From contig JAJDAT010000005.1 of NCBI GenBank assembly GCA_029261715.1, positions 256,487 to 320,486 on the forward strand: a stretch of DNA of 64,000 bases, read 5' to 3'. Position numbers and translations under genes: made by a program. This DNA is from Nitrospinia bacterium (GTDB taxonomy: Bacteria; Nitrospinota; Nitrospinia; Nitrospinales; JAJDAT01). Positions 27,900 to 36,071 of the stretch are shown here, in pieces (within the stretch, counting starts at the first letter, position 1; each line of letters starts with the position of its first letter). Below the pieces are notes generated by a model. The model was not told where the DNA came from, made no database searches, and was given only the letters and a program-made list of their open reading frames with translations.

Positions 27900-30800
27900 T
27901 TGTCCGAACTAGAAACCACAGAATCTAACGCTCCAAAAGTATTCATCAGCTACAGCCACGAACCAGAAGAATATAAGACCAAAGTTTTCGATTTAGCCAA
28001 TCGCTTACGCGCAGAATACATAGATTGTATGATCGATGAGTATGAGCTTAATCCGGAAGATGGATGGTTTTTATGGATGTATAAACAAATCAAAAACGCT
28101 GACTTTGTTTTAGTGGTTTGTTCCGAAAGATATAAGAAAAGTTTTGAAAAAGAAGAAGATGGTGGACGTGGCTCTGCTTGGGAAGGATGTCTTATCAATG
28201 CTGAAATCTTTCATGAATTCTCAAAAAATAAGAAATTCATTCCAATTGGGTTTTCAAAAGGCGATTGGAATAATATACCTTTTCCATTTGCAGATACGAG
28301 CCGTTTTCTGGTTAGCGAAGAAGCCGAGTATCAAAAAATAATTACTTTATTCAGTTTGAAAGGTAAGTCTTCAAATATAGCCCCGCCTTTAGGTTCTCCT
28401 AGAACAGAAATATCAAAATCTTCAAACATAGCTCCTGCTTTAGGTTTTCCAGTAAAAAAACAACCTGAAGAACCCAACGAATCTAACAAAGCCAAAGTAT
28501 TTAACGTACCGTTTCGGCAAAATCCATTTTTTACGGGACGCGAAACCATTTTAGAAAGCATCGAGCGGTCTTTTCAAACGAACAATAAACAAACCGTGTT
28601 GACCCAAGCTCAAACCCAAGCGGTTCATGGTTTAGGAGGTATCGGGAAAACTCAAATTGCCGTAGAATTTGCCTATTGTCATTATAAATCATACGAAACG
28701 ATTTTATGGATAGACGCTGAGACGAACGCATCTTTATCCAAAAGCGTTGCAGATATTGCAGACCGTTTAGATTTGCCGGAAAAAGATTCACAAGAACAAG
28801 AGCAGGTTGTAAAGGCTGTTCAAAGATGGTTGGAGAATAACAAAAACTGGTTGTTGATTTTGGACAATTTGGAAGATAAAGAACTGCATGACAATTTCCT
28901 TCCCAAAGTTTGCGAAGGCGACGTATTGATCACAACCCGCCTAGATGATATCGACACAGTTAATAAATTAGAAGTCGATAAGATGGGAGAAGAAGAGGGA
29001 ATCTTATTCTTGTTGCATCGATCTGGTGCGATTGATCAAGATCAAAAAACCGAAGACGCAAGTTCGGAAGATGCAACTACCGCAAAAACTATTTTCAAAA
29101 AATTTGATGGGTTACCTGTGGCGTTGGAGCAGGCAGGAGCTTATATCAAAAGTAATAAAAGCAGTCTTCAAAAATATTTGGAGATGTATGAAGCAGAAGG
29201 CACAGAGCTGAATTATGCTGGTGTGTTTAAGTGGTCATTGAAAAAGACGGAGGAGGATTGCCCGGAAGCTGGAGAATTGATTCGGTTATGCGCTTTCCTA
29301 GATCCGGATTCTATTCCAAAGTTTATTTTTGAAGAAGGTAAAGAATTTTTAAGCGATGGTTTATCGTCGATACTGGAGAGCCGTTTCAAGTGGGAAGAGC
29401 TTATTAGCAAAGCCTGTCGGTATTCGTTACTTAAACGGAATAACGACGATCAATCTTTGAGTATGCATCGTTTAGTTCAGCAAGTGATTCGCGGTGGTTT
29501 AGACGATCCAAAAGACTGGTTAGAAAAAGCTGTAAAAGTTTTAGACTCATCGTTTCCCGATCCAGAGGATTTACAAAATTGGCCTATTTGCGCGCAGCTA
29601 CTTCCTAGTATTGAAAGTTTTTACAAAGAGGTGGGAGGGGAAAAAATAGAAATTATTGAAGTTGGAATTTTGTTTGATAGAGTTGGAAGTTACTTTGAGA
29701 CAAGAGGTATTTATAAGGAAGCTGAACCCTATTACAAAGTTGCTTTGAAAGTTCTAAAAACATGTGATGGAGAAAAATATCTTAATTTGGTGAATTCTCC
29801 ATTAAACAATTTAGCAAACTTATACTTCAGACAAGGCCGTTACGAAGATGCAGAAATTATTTACAAAGAAGTTTTAAATAACCTAAATATACTCGTTGGA
29901 AAAGAACATCCGGATATTGCTGCTTGTTTAAATAATCTATCAAATTTGTATGTAGTTCAAGAACGTTATGCAGAAGCTGAGCCGCTTTTAAAAGATGCTC
30001 ATAAAATGTTGAAAAAGCTCCTGGGGGAAAAGCATCCCAATATAGCGACCTCCTTAAACAATTTGGCTGAGCTATATAGAAACTTAGGCTGTTATGAGGA
30101 AGCGGAGAAGCTATTTAAAGAGTCTTTAAACATGATAATACTTCTCCTGGGTGAAGATCACCCTTATATCCCCAGCTCGTTTAACAATTTGGCTGAATTA
30201 TATAGACACCAAGGCCGTTATGAGGAAGCCGAGCCGCTTCAAAAAAAAGCTTTAGAGATGTCAAAAAAACTCCTAGGCGAGGAGCATCCAGATGTCGCGA
30301 ATTCCTTAAATAATTTAGCAAGTTTATACCACAGCCAAGGCCGTTATGAGGAAGCCGAGCCACTTTACAAAGACGCTTTAATAATTAGAAAAAAACTCCT
30401 GGGCGACGAACATCCGCATGCTTTAGTTTCCCTAATTAGTTTAGCCAATATATATTACAGCCAAGGCCGTTATGAGGAAGCCGAGCCACTTTACAAAGAC
30501 GCTTTAATAATTAGAAAAAAACTCCTGGGCGAGGAGCATCTCGATGTCGCGAATTCCTTAAATAATTTAGCGAATTTATATTACAGCCAAGGCCGTTATG
30601 AGGAAGCCGAGCCGCTTTACAAAAACGCTTTAATAATTAGAAAAAAACTCCTGGGCGAGGAGCATCTCGATGTCGCGAATTCCTTAAATAATTTGGCGGC
30701 ATTATATGATAACCAAGGTCGTTACGAAGAAGCCGAGCCGCTTTACAAAAACGCTTTAATAATTAGAAAAAAACTCCTGGGCGAGGAGCATCCAGATGTC

Positions 30801-31112
30801 GCGAGTTCCTTAAACAATTTGGCGGGGCATTATAGAAAACAAGGCGGTTATGAGGATGCCGAGCCGCTTTACAAAGACGCTCTTGAAATATGGAAAAAAT
30901 TCCTTGGAGATGAGCATCCAAATATTGGAATGAGTTATTGGCATTTGGGCGTTTTGCGTAAGGATCAAAAGAAATTGGGTGAAGCTGAGGAATATTTGGT
31001 AAAGGCATTTAACTTGTTTGAGAAAGTTTTAGGGGGGATTCATCCGTGGTCGGCAAAATGTGGAGAGCATTTGGAAGCGGTGCGGAAGCAGATTGGGGAA
31101 GAGGAGGGGTGA
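27900..31112 (+). CDS. SEFIR-NB-ARC-TPR protein (STAND ATPase, likely defence)
   Basis: This is a 1070-aa multi-domain protein. Residues ~10-150 form a SEFIR/TIR-like domain (KVFISYSHEPEEYK...). Residues ~205-480 are an NB-ARC STAND ATPase with Walker A GLGGIGKT (~244), Walker B NWLLILDNL (~320) and a GLPVALEQAG box. Residues ~600-1060 are about ten kinesin-light-chain-type TPRs. This layout matches bacterial NLR-like sensors, several of which act in anti-phage defence: TPRs would sense a ligand, the ATPase oligomerise and the SEFIR signal. The start is TTG 27900, since the nearby ATG frame stops quickly and no in-frame ATG retains KVFISYSH. It lies in a repeat-rich island. Confidence 0.9.
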   Translation: MSELETTESNAPKVFISYSHEPEEYKTKVFDLANRLRAEYIDCMIDEYELNPEDGWFLWMYKQIKNADFVLVVCSERYKKSFEKEEDGGRGSAWEGCLINAEIFHEFSKNKKFIPIGFSKGDWNNIPFPFADTSRFLVSEEAEYQKIITLFSLKGKSSNIAPPLGSPRTEISKSSNIAPALGFPVKKQPEEPNESNKAKVFNVPFRQNPFFTGRETILESIERSFQTNNKQTVLTQAQTQAVHGLGGIGKTQIAVEFAYCHYKSYETILWIDAETNASLSKSVADIADRLDLPEKDSQEQEQVVKAVQRWLENNKNWLLILDNLEDKELHDNFLPKVCEGDVLITTRLDDIDTVNKLEVDKMGEEEGILFLLHRSGAIDQDQKTEDASSEDATTAKTIFKKFDGLPVALEQAGAYIKSNKSSLQKYLEMYEAEGTELNYAGVFKWSLKKTEEDCPEAGELIRLCAFLDPDSIPKFIFEEGKEFLSDGLSSILESRFKWEELISKACRYSLLKRNNDDQSLSMHRLVQQVIRGGLDDPKDWLEKAVKVLDSSFPDPEDLQNWPICAQLLPSIESFYKEVGGEKIEIIEVGILFDRVGSYFETRGIYKEAEPYYKVALKVLKTCDGEKYLNLVNSPLNNLANLYFRQGRYEDAEIIYKEVLNNLNILVGKEHPDIAACLNNLSNLYVVQERYAEAEPLLKDAHKMLKKLLGEKHPNIATSLNNLAELYRNLGCYEEAEKLFKESLNMIILLLGEDHPYIPSSFNNLAELYRHQGRYEEAEPLQKKALEMSKKLLGEEHPDVANSLNNLASLYHSQGRYEEAEPLYKDALIIRKKLLGDEHPHALVSLISLANIYYSQGRYEEAEPLYKDALIIRKKLLGEEHLDVANSLNNLANLYYSQGRYEEAEPLYKNALIIRKKLLGEEHLDVANSLNNLAALYDNQGRYEEAEPLYKNALIIRKKLLGEEHPDVASSLNNLAGHYRKQGGYEDAEPLYKDALEIWKKFLGDEHPNIGMSYWHLGVLRKDQKKLGEAEEYLVKAFNLFEKVLGGIHPWSAKCGEHLEAVRKQIGEEEG
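30214..30843 (+). repeat. Five 126-bp tandem units encoding TPRs
   Basis: GGCCGTTATGAGGAAGCCGAG recurs every 126 bp (about 30214, 30340, 30466, 30592, and a variant at 30718), each unit encoding one 42-aa TPR. Units from 30340 to 30717 are nearly identical in DNA, including ATAATTAGAAAAAAACTCCT, whereas TPRs before 30214 are diverged. This indicates recent duplication or gene conversion inside the sensor domain. Confidence 0.92.
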
Positions 31113-31196
31113 GTGAGGTGGATGGAGTTGAATAAGGGGGGCTCTTCGAGAGTTAGTTCCGCAAGCTCAGCACAGGTTTCGAGTGACAATTTAAAA

Positions 31197-31250
31197 CTCC
31201 TAGATCCTTCACTTCTAGACTGCTACGCAGTCTATCCGTTCTAGGATGAC
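31197..31250 (-). repeat. Dispersed palindromic repeat copy (reverse)
   Basis: Read on the minus strand it begins GTCATCCTAGAAC, has the stem TAGACTGCTACGCAGTCTA and ends GAAGGATCTAGGAG. Confidence 0.75.
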
Positions 31251-31406
31251 GTCTGTTTTTTTCGTTTTTTTGTGGCGAGATGTTAGTTTCGAAAAAACTG
31301 TGAACTTATTTTTCAAATGCACAGGAAGAGATATATGTTTTTAGGGAATTAGTTTGCGGGATTATTCAAAAGCGAACCTTGCTCCAAGCCACCAGTTCAT
31401 CTCACG

Positions 31407-31449
31407 GTCATCCTGGAGGAGCCTTGCAAAGGCGACGAAGGATCTAGGT
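31407..31449 (+). repeat. Dispersed palindromic repeat copy abutting the GIY-YIG gene
   Basis: It starts GTCATCCTGGAGG and ends GACGAAGGATCTAGGT, 9 bp before the GIY-YIG start codon. Its final AGG may serve as the weak ribosome-binding site. Confidence 0.75.
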
Positions 31450-31458
31450 ATAAAAAGA

Positions 31459-31743
31459 ATGAAAACCTTATATGTCTATATCTTGTCGAATGAACACCGT
31501 ACTCTTTACACTGGGGTGACAAACAATTTAAATCGTCGCATGTATGAACATAAACAAAAAACTGTAGAAGGTTTTACCGCAAAATATGACATCGCGAGAC
31601 TTGTTTATTTTGAAGAGTACAATAGCCCACGAGAAGCAATTTATAGAGAAAAGCAAATAAAGGGTTGGCTCAGAGAAAAGAAGATTGAACTTATTGAGTC
31701 AACGAATAAGGAGTGGAAGGATTTAAGCAAGGGATGGAGTTAG
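31459..31743 (+). CDS. Small single-domain GIY-YIG nuclease
   Basis: This is a 94-aa protein starting MKTLYVYILSN, which is the canonical opening of stand-alone GIY-YIG nucleases. YVYIL and LYTGVTNNLNRRMYEH give the Y/G motif and catalytic Arg, and EAIYREKQIKGW holds the metal-binding Glu. The track's 31354 start is inside a repeat and not supported. The gene is bracketed by GAAGGATCTAGGT before the start and TGACCTAGATCCTTCAC right after the stop, that is, inverted copies of the dispersed repeat end. It may be a mobile or repeat-maintaining nuclease (inference). Confidence 0.88.
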   Translation: MKTLYVYILSNEHRTLYTGVTNNLNRRMYEHKQKTVEGFTAKYDIARLVYFEEYNSPREAIYREKQIKGWLREKKIELIESTNKEWKDLSKGWS

Positions 31744-31958
31744 TGACCTAGATCCTTCACTTCGGCAATCAACTGACTCATAGACTTGTGTTCGGCAACG
31801 CCGCTTTTATAGCCATCTTCTTCATCTCGAATTTCGATAGCTTTGCGCTGTTCGTCGGTAAGGCTTTCCCACAACTTCATATCTTCTGGAGTGGGAAATA
31901 CGGTAGAGGAAAATTTGATTTGTGAAATATCAACGGTCTTCGTTTTGGTTTCATTCAT
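31740..31958 (-). CDS. Small antitoxin-like protein with repeat-encoded C-terminus
   Basis: This 72-aa ORF (MNETKTKTVDISQIKF...) has the acidic helical look of small antitoxins or regulators: PEDMKLWESLTDEQRKAIEIRDEE. No toxin is adjacent and the family is not certain. Its last codons, VKDLGH and stop, are the dispersed repeat end GTGAAGGATCTAGGTCA read in frame, so the C-terminus was probably replaced when the repeat arrived. It overlaps the end of the GIY-YIG gene by 4 bp on the other strand. Confidence 0.6.
   Translation of the reverse strand: MNETKTKTVDISQIKFSSTVFPTPEDMKLWESLTDEQRKAIEIRDEEDGYKSGVAEHKSMSQLIAEVKDLGH
31744..31760 (-). repeat. Partial dispersed repeat (inverted partner of 31407-31449)
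   Basis: TGACCTAGATCCTTCAC is the inverse of the GAAGGATCTAGGT end and directly follows the GIY-YIG stop codon. The GTCATCC end is not present on this side. Confidence 0.65.
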
Positions 31959-32012
31959 ATTTTAAGAGTAGCAAAATGGGAAAATATTTTCACCATTTTT
32001 TACTATTAAGTA

Positions 32013-32038
32013 TTTTATTAAACCGAGGCGAGACCCTT
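32013..32038 (-). repeat. Partial dispersed repeat at the end of hicB
   Basis: On the minus strand AAGGGTCTCGCCTCGG runs into TTTAATAAAA, which is the long-form 3' part of the family. It begins at the stop codon of the hicB-like gene. Confidence 0.7.
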
Positions 32039-32189
32039 ACAACAAAAGGAGGGCGATAACTTCTTTCAAGTTTTCGTTTAATTCTTCTAGTGTTTCGCCT
32101 TGAGAATGAGCGCCTGGAAACCCTGGAATATGCCCTACAAAGTGTCCTGTGTCTGGGCATTTTTCTATTACGGCAGTGAAACTTTTCAT
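32037..32189 (-). CDS. HicB-like antitoxin, probably truncated and without HicA
   Basis: MKSFTAVIEKCPDTGHFVGHIPGFPGAHSQ and ETLEELNENLKEVI match the HicB partial RNase-H-fold antitoxin. At 50 aa it is shorter than usual HicB proteins (about 65-75 aa or more). It stops (ALLLL) exactly where a dispersed-repeat fragment begins, which suggests repeat insertion cut the C-terminus. No hicA is nearby. ATG 32189 gives the canonical start; the track's GTG at 32225 adds 12 unsupported residues. It may be a remnant. Confidence 0.65.
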   Translation of the reverse strand: MKSFTAVIEKCPDTGHFVGHIPGFPGAHSQGETLEELNENLKEVIALLLL

Positions 32190-32297
32190 AAATTTTAGCT
32201 CTATTTGATAAGAGTTAATATTCACTTAGTTTACAAATAAACGTTAGTTCTTTCCAGTTAAAGAGGGGCATATTTCAAGGTAATGCAAGGGATATTT

Positions 32298-32355
32298 ATT
32301 TTATTGAATCAAGGCGAGATCCTTCGCCGATACTACCATATCGCCTCAGGAAGAC
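32298..32355 (-). repeat. Dispersed palindromic repeat copy (long form, reverse)
   Basis: On the minus strand it reads GTCTTCCTGAGGCGATATGG then a complementary TATCGGCGAAGGATCTCGCC and TTGATTCAATAAAA. Confidence 0.75.
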
Positions 32356-32440
32356 ATGCGGTGGGGGCTGTACAATTCACATGTAAGAGAGGTTGGGCGT
32401 TTCAAAGAATTAATTCATCAATTAGGTCTTTTCCCGATCT

Positions 32441-32513
32441 GGCCTTTCTTTGCGGCCTTGGCGTCTTTGCGGTAGGAAAGGTGGTCGTGCTTCGACAGGC
32501 TCAGCATGACAAT
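32441..32513 (-). repeat. Composite repeat sharing modules with 8061-8270
   Basis: On the minus strand GTCATGCTGAGCCTGTCGAAG and CGACCACCTTT are followed by ACCGCAAAGACGCCAAGGCC and GCAAAGAAAGG. Both modules recur at 8061-8270 in a different order. Confidence 0.75.
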
Positions 32514-32519
32514 ATTGTA

Positions 32520-32828
32520 TTAGGTCCAAGGCTCTTTCAAGTTTTCCATGGTCCAGCGGGACCAGCCGTCGACGTCTTTATAGATCCCTTTGGTGAAGAA
32601 GTTGAAGGGATCAAAAAAACGAATTCCGTTTTCTGGATCTAATTCAAAATTAACTTTATCATTTTGAGCGGGGTGATTTTTACACTCTAGAAAATTATCG
32701 CCTTCAACGTCGGATAAATCAAAAATCACGCCCATTTTCTCGGGTGAGTAGTCATCGGTATCCACAACGTCGCGCACTTTTTCCATGATTTCTTCTACTT
32801 GTTCTTGGGTCAAATGATTCATTTTCAT
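32520..32828 (-). CDS. Conserved-looking small acidic protein, unknown
   Basis: This is a 102-aa ORF preceded by GGAGAGA at good spacing. It is acidic with helical TQEQVEEIMEKVRDVVD at the N-terminus and an aromatic C-terminal half (GIRFFDPFNFFTKGIYKDVDGWSRW). I do not recognise the family. It is the last gene in line with the nuo operon (52 bp from the nuoN end) and may be read with it; a functional link is not shown. Coding is supported by codon pattern and ribosome-binding site. Confidence 0.65.
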   Translation of the reverse strand: MKMNHLTQEQVEEIMEKVRDVVDTDDYSPEKMGVIFDLSDVEGDNFLECKNHPAQNDKVNFELDPENGIRFFDPFNFFTKGIYKDVDGWSRWTMENLKEPWT

Positions 32829-32880
32829 GGAATCTCTCCTTCAAGGAAAGGTTGAAGCTTTTTTGTTTGTTTAAAGAATC

Positions 32881-34320
32881 TTAAAACAAGGAAGCGTTTT
32901 CGGCAAGTGAAATTATAGGGCCTGGGAAAATTCCTAAATCGAGGATTCCAACAAGCGCAATGATAACGACAAGCAACGTTAGCGGTTGGAAGTTAGGCTG
33001 AAACTCTTGGTTAGCGTCTTTAAAGTACATATTCACTATGATTTTCAGATAGTAGTAAAAGGATATAACGCTATTTAGAACCGCGATGGTGACTAAAATA
33101 GTATGACCTTCTTTTAACACAGCGCTGAAAACATAGAACTTCGCGACAAAACCTGCCAATGGCGGCAACCCGCCTAAAGACAGCATGAACATGGCCATGG
33201 CGAGCGCAAGCAGTGGGTATTTGTTGGACAACCCACAGTATCCTTCTATCTCTAAATTTTCGTCGCCCTTCTTGCCAAGAATAATGATGATTCCGAATAC
33301 TCCAAAAACCATGAACGTGTAGGTAAGCATATAAAACAGAAGGCTCGAAGACGCTAACGAGTTTTTAGCGATTACGGCCATCAAAAGATATCCTACATGA
33401 GAAATACTGGAATAGGCTAAGAGGCGTTTAATATTGGTTTGCATGATTGCGCCGAGATTACCGAGAGTCATACTCGCTACAGCGACAACAGCTAATGGCA
33501 TTTCCCAGGAACCGTCCAACCCGCCAATGCCGGTATGAAACACTCTGAACATAGCGACTAACGACGCTGCTTTGGGTCCAACAGCCATGAATGCGGTAAT
33601 AGGGCTTGGCGCTCCTTGATAGACGTCTGGCGACCACATATGGAATGGGGCGGCAGCGACTTTGAATCCAAACCCGACGATGAATAAAATACATCCCAGA
33701 ACCAAAAAGGAATTATCTTTTCCATCCATTGCGCTAATGGCTGCCATGATGCCTTTTAGGTTTGTCGTTCCCGTAAAGCCATAAATGAGGGACATACCGT
33801 AAAGCAAAAAGCCGGAGGCAAACGCGCCTAGTAAAAAGTATTTTAATGCGGCTTCATTAGATTTTAGATCGTCTCTTCTGATTCCCGCTAATACATATAA
33901 ACTGATCGAAACAACCTCAATACCTAGAAAGATCAAGATCAAGTCTACGGCGGAGGAAAGAACAATCATTCCTACCGTACAAAATAAAATTAAGCAGTAG
34001 TATTCACCGATCTCTATGCCTTTTTCTGGATTGTAATTCGCCGAAAGAAGAATCGCGAGCCCTGAACTGAGGGTGAAAATGATTACGCAGAAAACCGAAA
34101 GATTATCGACTACATAGCTATTCGTAAAAGAATACACCGGTAAATTGCTTTTTGAAAAAGCGGTAACAGCCGTTAAGAACAAACCCAGCAAGCTTATATA
34201 GATAAGTTGGGTTTTGTCTTTTCCAATAAACAAGTCCCAAATTAGAACGGCAAAGCCAAACGCAGAAAGCGTTAGTACGGGCGCCAAGCTAACTAGGTCA
34301 ATGTCTGGGGCTGCAATCAT
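32881..34320 (-). CDS. nuoN: NADH-quinone oxidoreductase subunit N
   Basis: NuoN is an antiporter-like membrane subunit of complex I that moves protons. The 479-aa protein has about 14 hydrophobic helices with signature segments GIEVVSISLYVLAG, KYFLLGAFASGFLLYG, KVAAAPFHMWSPDVYQGAP and SSISHVGYLLMA. It ends the leftward nuo operon, 36 bp after nuoM. Confidence 0.97.
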   Translation of the reverse strand: MIAAPDIDLVSLAPVLTLSAFGFAVLIWDLFIGKDKTQLIYISLLGLFLTAVTAFSKSNLPVYSFTNSYVVDNLSVFCVIIFTLSSGLAILLSANYNPEKGIEIGEYYCLILFCTVGMIVLSSAVDLILIFLGIEVVSISLYVLAGIRRDDLKSNEAALKYFLLGAFASGFLLYGMSLIYGFTGTTNLKGIMAAISAMDGKDNSFLVLGCILFIVGFGFKVAAAPFHMWSPDVYQGAPSPITAFMAVGPKAASLVAMFRVFHTGIGGLDGSWEMPLAVVAVASMTLGNLGAIMQTNIKRLLAYSSISHVGYLLMAVIAKNSLASSSLLFYMLTYTFMVFGVFGIIIILGKKGDENLEIEGYCGLSNKYPLLALAMAMFMLSLGGLPPLAGFVAKFYVFSAVLKEGHTILVTIAVLNSVISFYYYLKIIVNMYFKDANQEFQPNFQPLTLLVVIIALVGILDLGIFPGPIISLAENASLF

Positions 34321-34356
34321 ATCTACTGTTCTTTCTTTGTTAAATTGGTTCTATTT

Positions 34357-35946
34357 TTAATGAGCGTTGGAATGAGATTCTTTTTTGTGTTCGGTTTTAT
34401 GCTCGGTTTTATGTTCAGTCTTTCCGGCATGACCAGAATCTGCGTGCTCCGTATGTGTCTTCGGTTTAAAGTTACTAGGGTCTACTTTGGAAATTAAATG
34501 AGTGACCGATGCGTCGAAAGTTTTCATAAACGGTTTTGGGTACAATCCAATCCAAAAGATCAAAACAACTAAAGGAAGTAACATTGCGTACTCCCTGAAA
34601 TCTAAATCTTTTAGCTTTGCATTTTCAGGACTATTTGATTTGAGGAACATAACCCGTTGAAACATCCATAAGATGTAACAAGCGGCGAAGATGACACCTG
34701 TTGTCGCGACCCCTGCCATGAAGGCGTCCGCTTGGAATATTCCCAAGAGAATAAGAAACTCGCCAACAAACCCGTTCATACCCGGCAATCCGATAGATGA
34801 CAGGGCTACGATCATAAATATGATGGCGTATTTAGGCATAACATTCGTAATGCCGCCAAACTCTTTAATCATTCGCGTGTGTCGTCTGTCGTAAATCACG
34901 CCTACCAAAAGGAAGAGCGCGCTGGTGCTAATACCGTGATTGATGTTTTGAATGAGAGCGCCTTGAATACCGTAATGGTTAAAAGCGAATATTCCTAACA
35001 TCACAAATCCCATATGACTTACGCTGGAATAGGCGACTAGTTTTTTCAAATCTTCTTGAACCATGGAGACAAACGCTCCATAGACAATACCGACGACAGC
35101 CAACCAACCCACGTAAGGCATGAATTCGTTACAAGCGTATGGAAATAAAGGTAAGTTGAACCTTAAGAATCCATAGGTTCCCATTTTCAATAAAACGCCG
35201 GCTAAAATAACACTACCCGCTGTTGGAGCTTCAACGTGGGCGTCCGGCAACCAAGTGTGAAATGGAAACATCGGAACTTTAATGGCAAATGCCAAAAAGA
35301 ACGCCACGAATAGCCATTTTTGAGGTCCGAATGGGATATCTATATTGTTGGTGATGGTCATTAAGTCGGTTGTATATATACCGGTTTGTTCGGCGTGAAG
35401 TTGGTACATCCAGATGATAGCAACCAACATCAATAAAGATCCAAACGCGGTGTATAAGAAGAACTTAATCGACGCGTAGAGTCTGCGCGCTCCGCCCCAA
35501 ATACCAATTATGAGGTACATCGGAACCAATTGAAGCTCCCAGAACACATAAAACATAAAAAGGTCTAGAGCGACAAAAACGCCCAACATGCCGGTAGATA
35601 AAACCAGCAAGGCCATCATATATTCTTTGATTCGCTTTTTTACCGTCCACACGGAAACGATACATATGGCGGTTAGGAACGTCGTCATGATGTAGAGAAG
35701 AAGGGAGATCCCGTCTAACCCGACATGAAAATTTACTCCCCAGTTTTCAATCCAAACTGCAGATAATTCGAACTGCATATTTGGAGTGGTGAGGTCAAAA
35801 TTGAAATAAAACACCAAAGAAAGCAAAAAGTCGGTGATTGCGACACCTAAAGCAGTTAGCTTAATCAGGCTTTCGTCTTTTTCAGGCAAGAAGGCGATGC
35901 CTATGGCCCCTAACAGAGGTAAAAATGTAACGAACGTTAAAAACAT
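34357..35946 (-). CDS. nuoM: NADH-quinone oxidoreductase subunit M, with His-rich tail
   Basis: NuoM is a second antiporter-like proton-pumping subunit. Key elements are visible: the Glu of FYVFWELQLVPMYLIIG, AFAIKVPMFPFHTWLPDAHVEAP with the conserved Lys, and SSVSHMGFVMLG. The 529-aa protein ends in an unusual hydrophilic tail of ~35 residues with tandem KTEHKTEHK units and about ten histidines. The DNA shows 12-bp tandem units there. The tail could bind metal or be neutral. Confidence 0.97.
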   Translation of the reverse strand: MFLTFVTFLPLLGAIGIAFLPEKDESLIKLTALGVAITDFLLSLVFYFNFDLTTPNMQFELSAVWIENWGVNFHVGLDGISLLLYIMTTFLTAICIVSVWTVKKRIKEYMMALLVLSTGMLGVFVALDLFMFYVFWELQLVPMYLIIGIWGGARRLYASIKFFLYTAFGSLLMLVAIIWMYQLHAEQTGIYTTDLMTITNNIDIPFGPQKWLFVAFFLAFAIKVPMFPFHTWLPDAHVEAPTAGSVILAGVLLKMGTYGFLRFNLPLFPYACNEFMPYVGWLAVVGIVYGAFVSMVQEDLKKLVAYSSVSHMGFVMLGIFAFNHYGIQGALIQNINHGISTSALFLLVGVIYDRRHTRMIKEFGGITNVMPKYAIIFMIVALSSIGLPGMNGFVGEFLILLGIFQADAFMAGVATTGVIFAACYILWMFQRVMFLKSNSPENAKLKDLDFREYAMLLPLVVLIFWIGLYPKPFMKTFDASVTHLISKVDPSNFKPKTHTEHADSGHAGKTEHKTEHKTEHKKESHSNAH

Positions 35947-36071
35947 AGCAACTCTAATTAATACTTATGATGTTCACGTTAACTCTATAATCGCTAACGC
36001 CAAAGGTACAAAATAAAAAAAGCTGAGAATGAAATAACGATAATTAAATTCTCAACTTAAAATCGTCAATC

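Noticed and set aside
30214-30843. Regular 126-bp repeats as a possible CRISPR array
   Set aside because: The whole unit is repeated, with no unique spacers, and it is in frame encoding TPRs.
32283-32642. 119-aa plus-strand ORF
   Set aside because: It is mostly a translation of dispersed repeats (LRQAQHD segment) and overlaps the better-supported 32520-32828 gene on the other strand.
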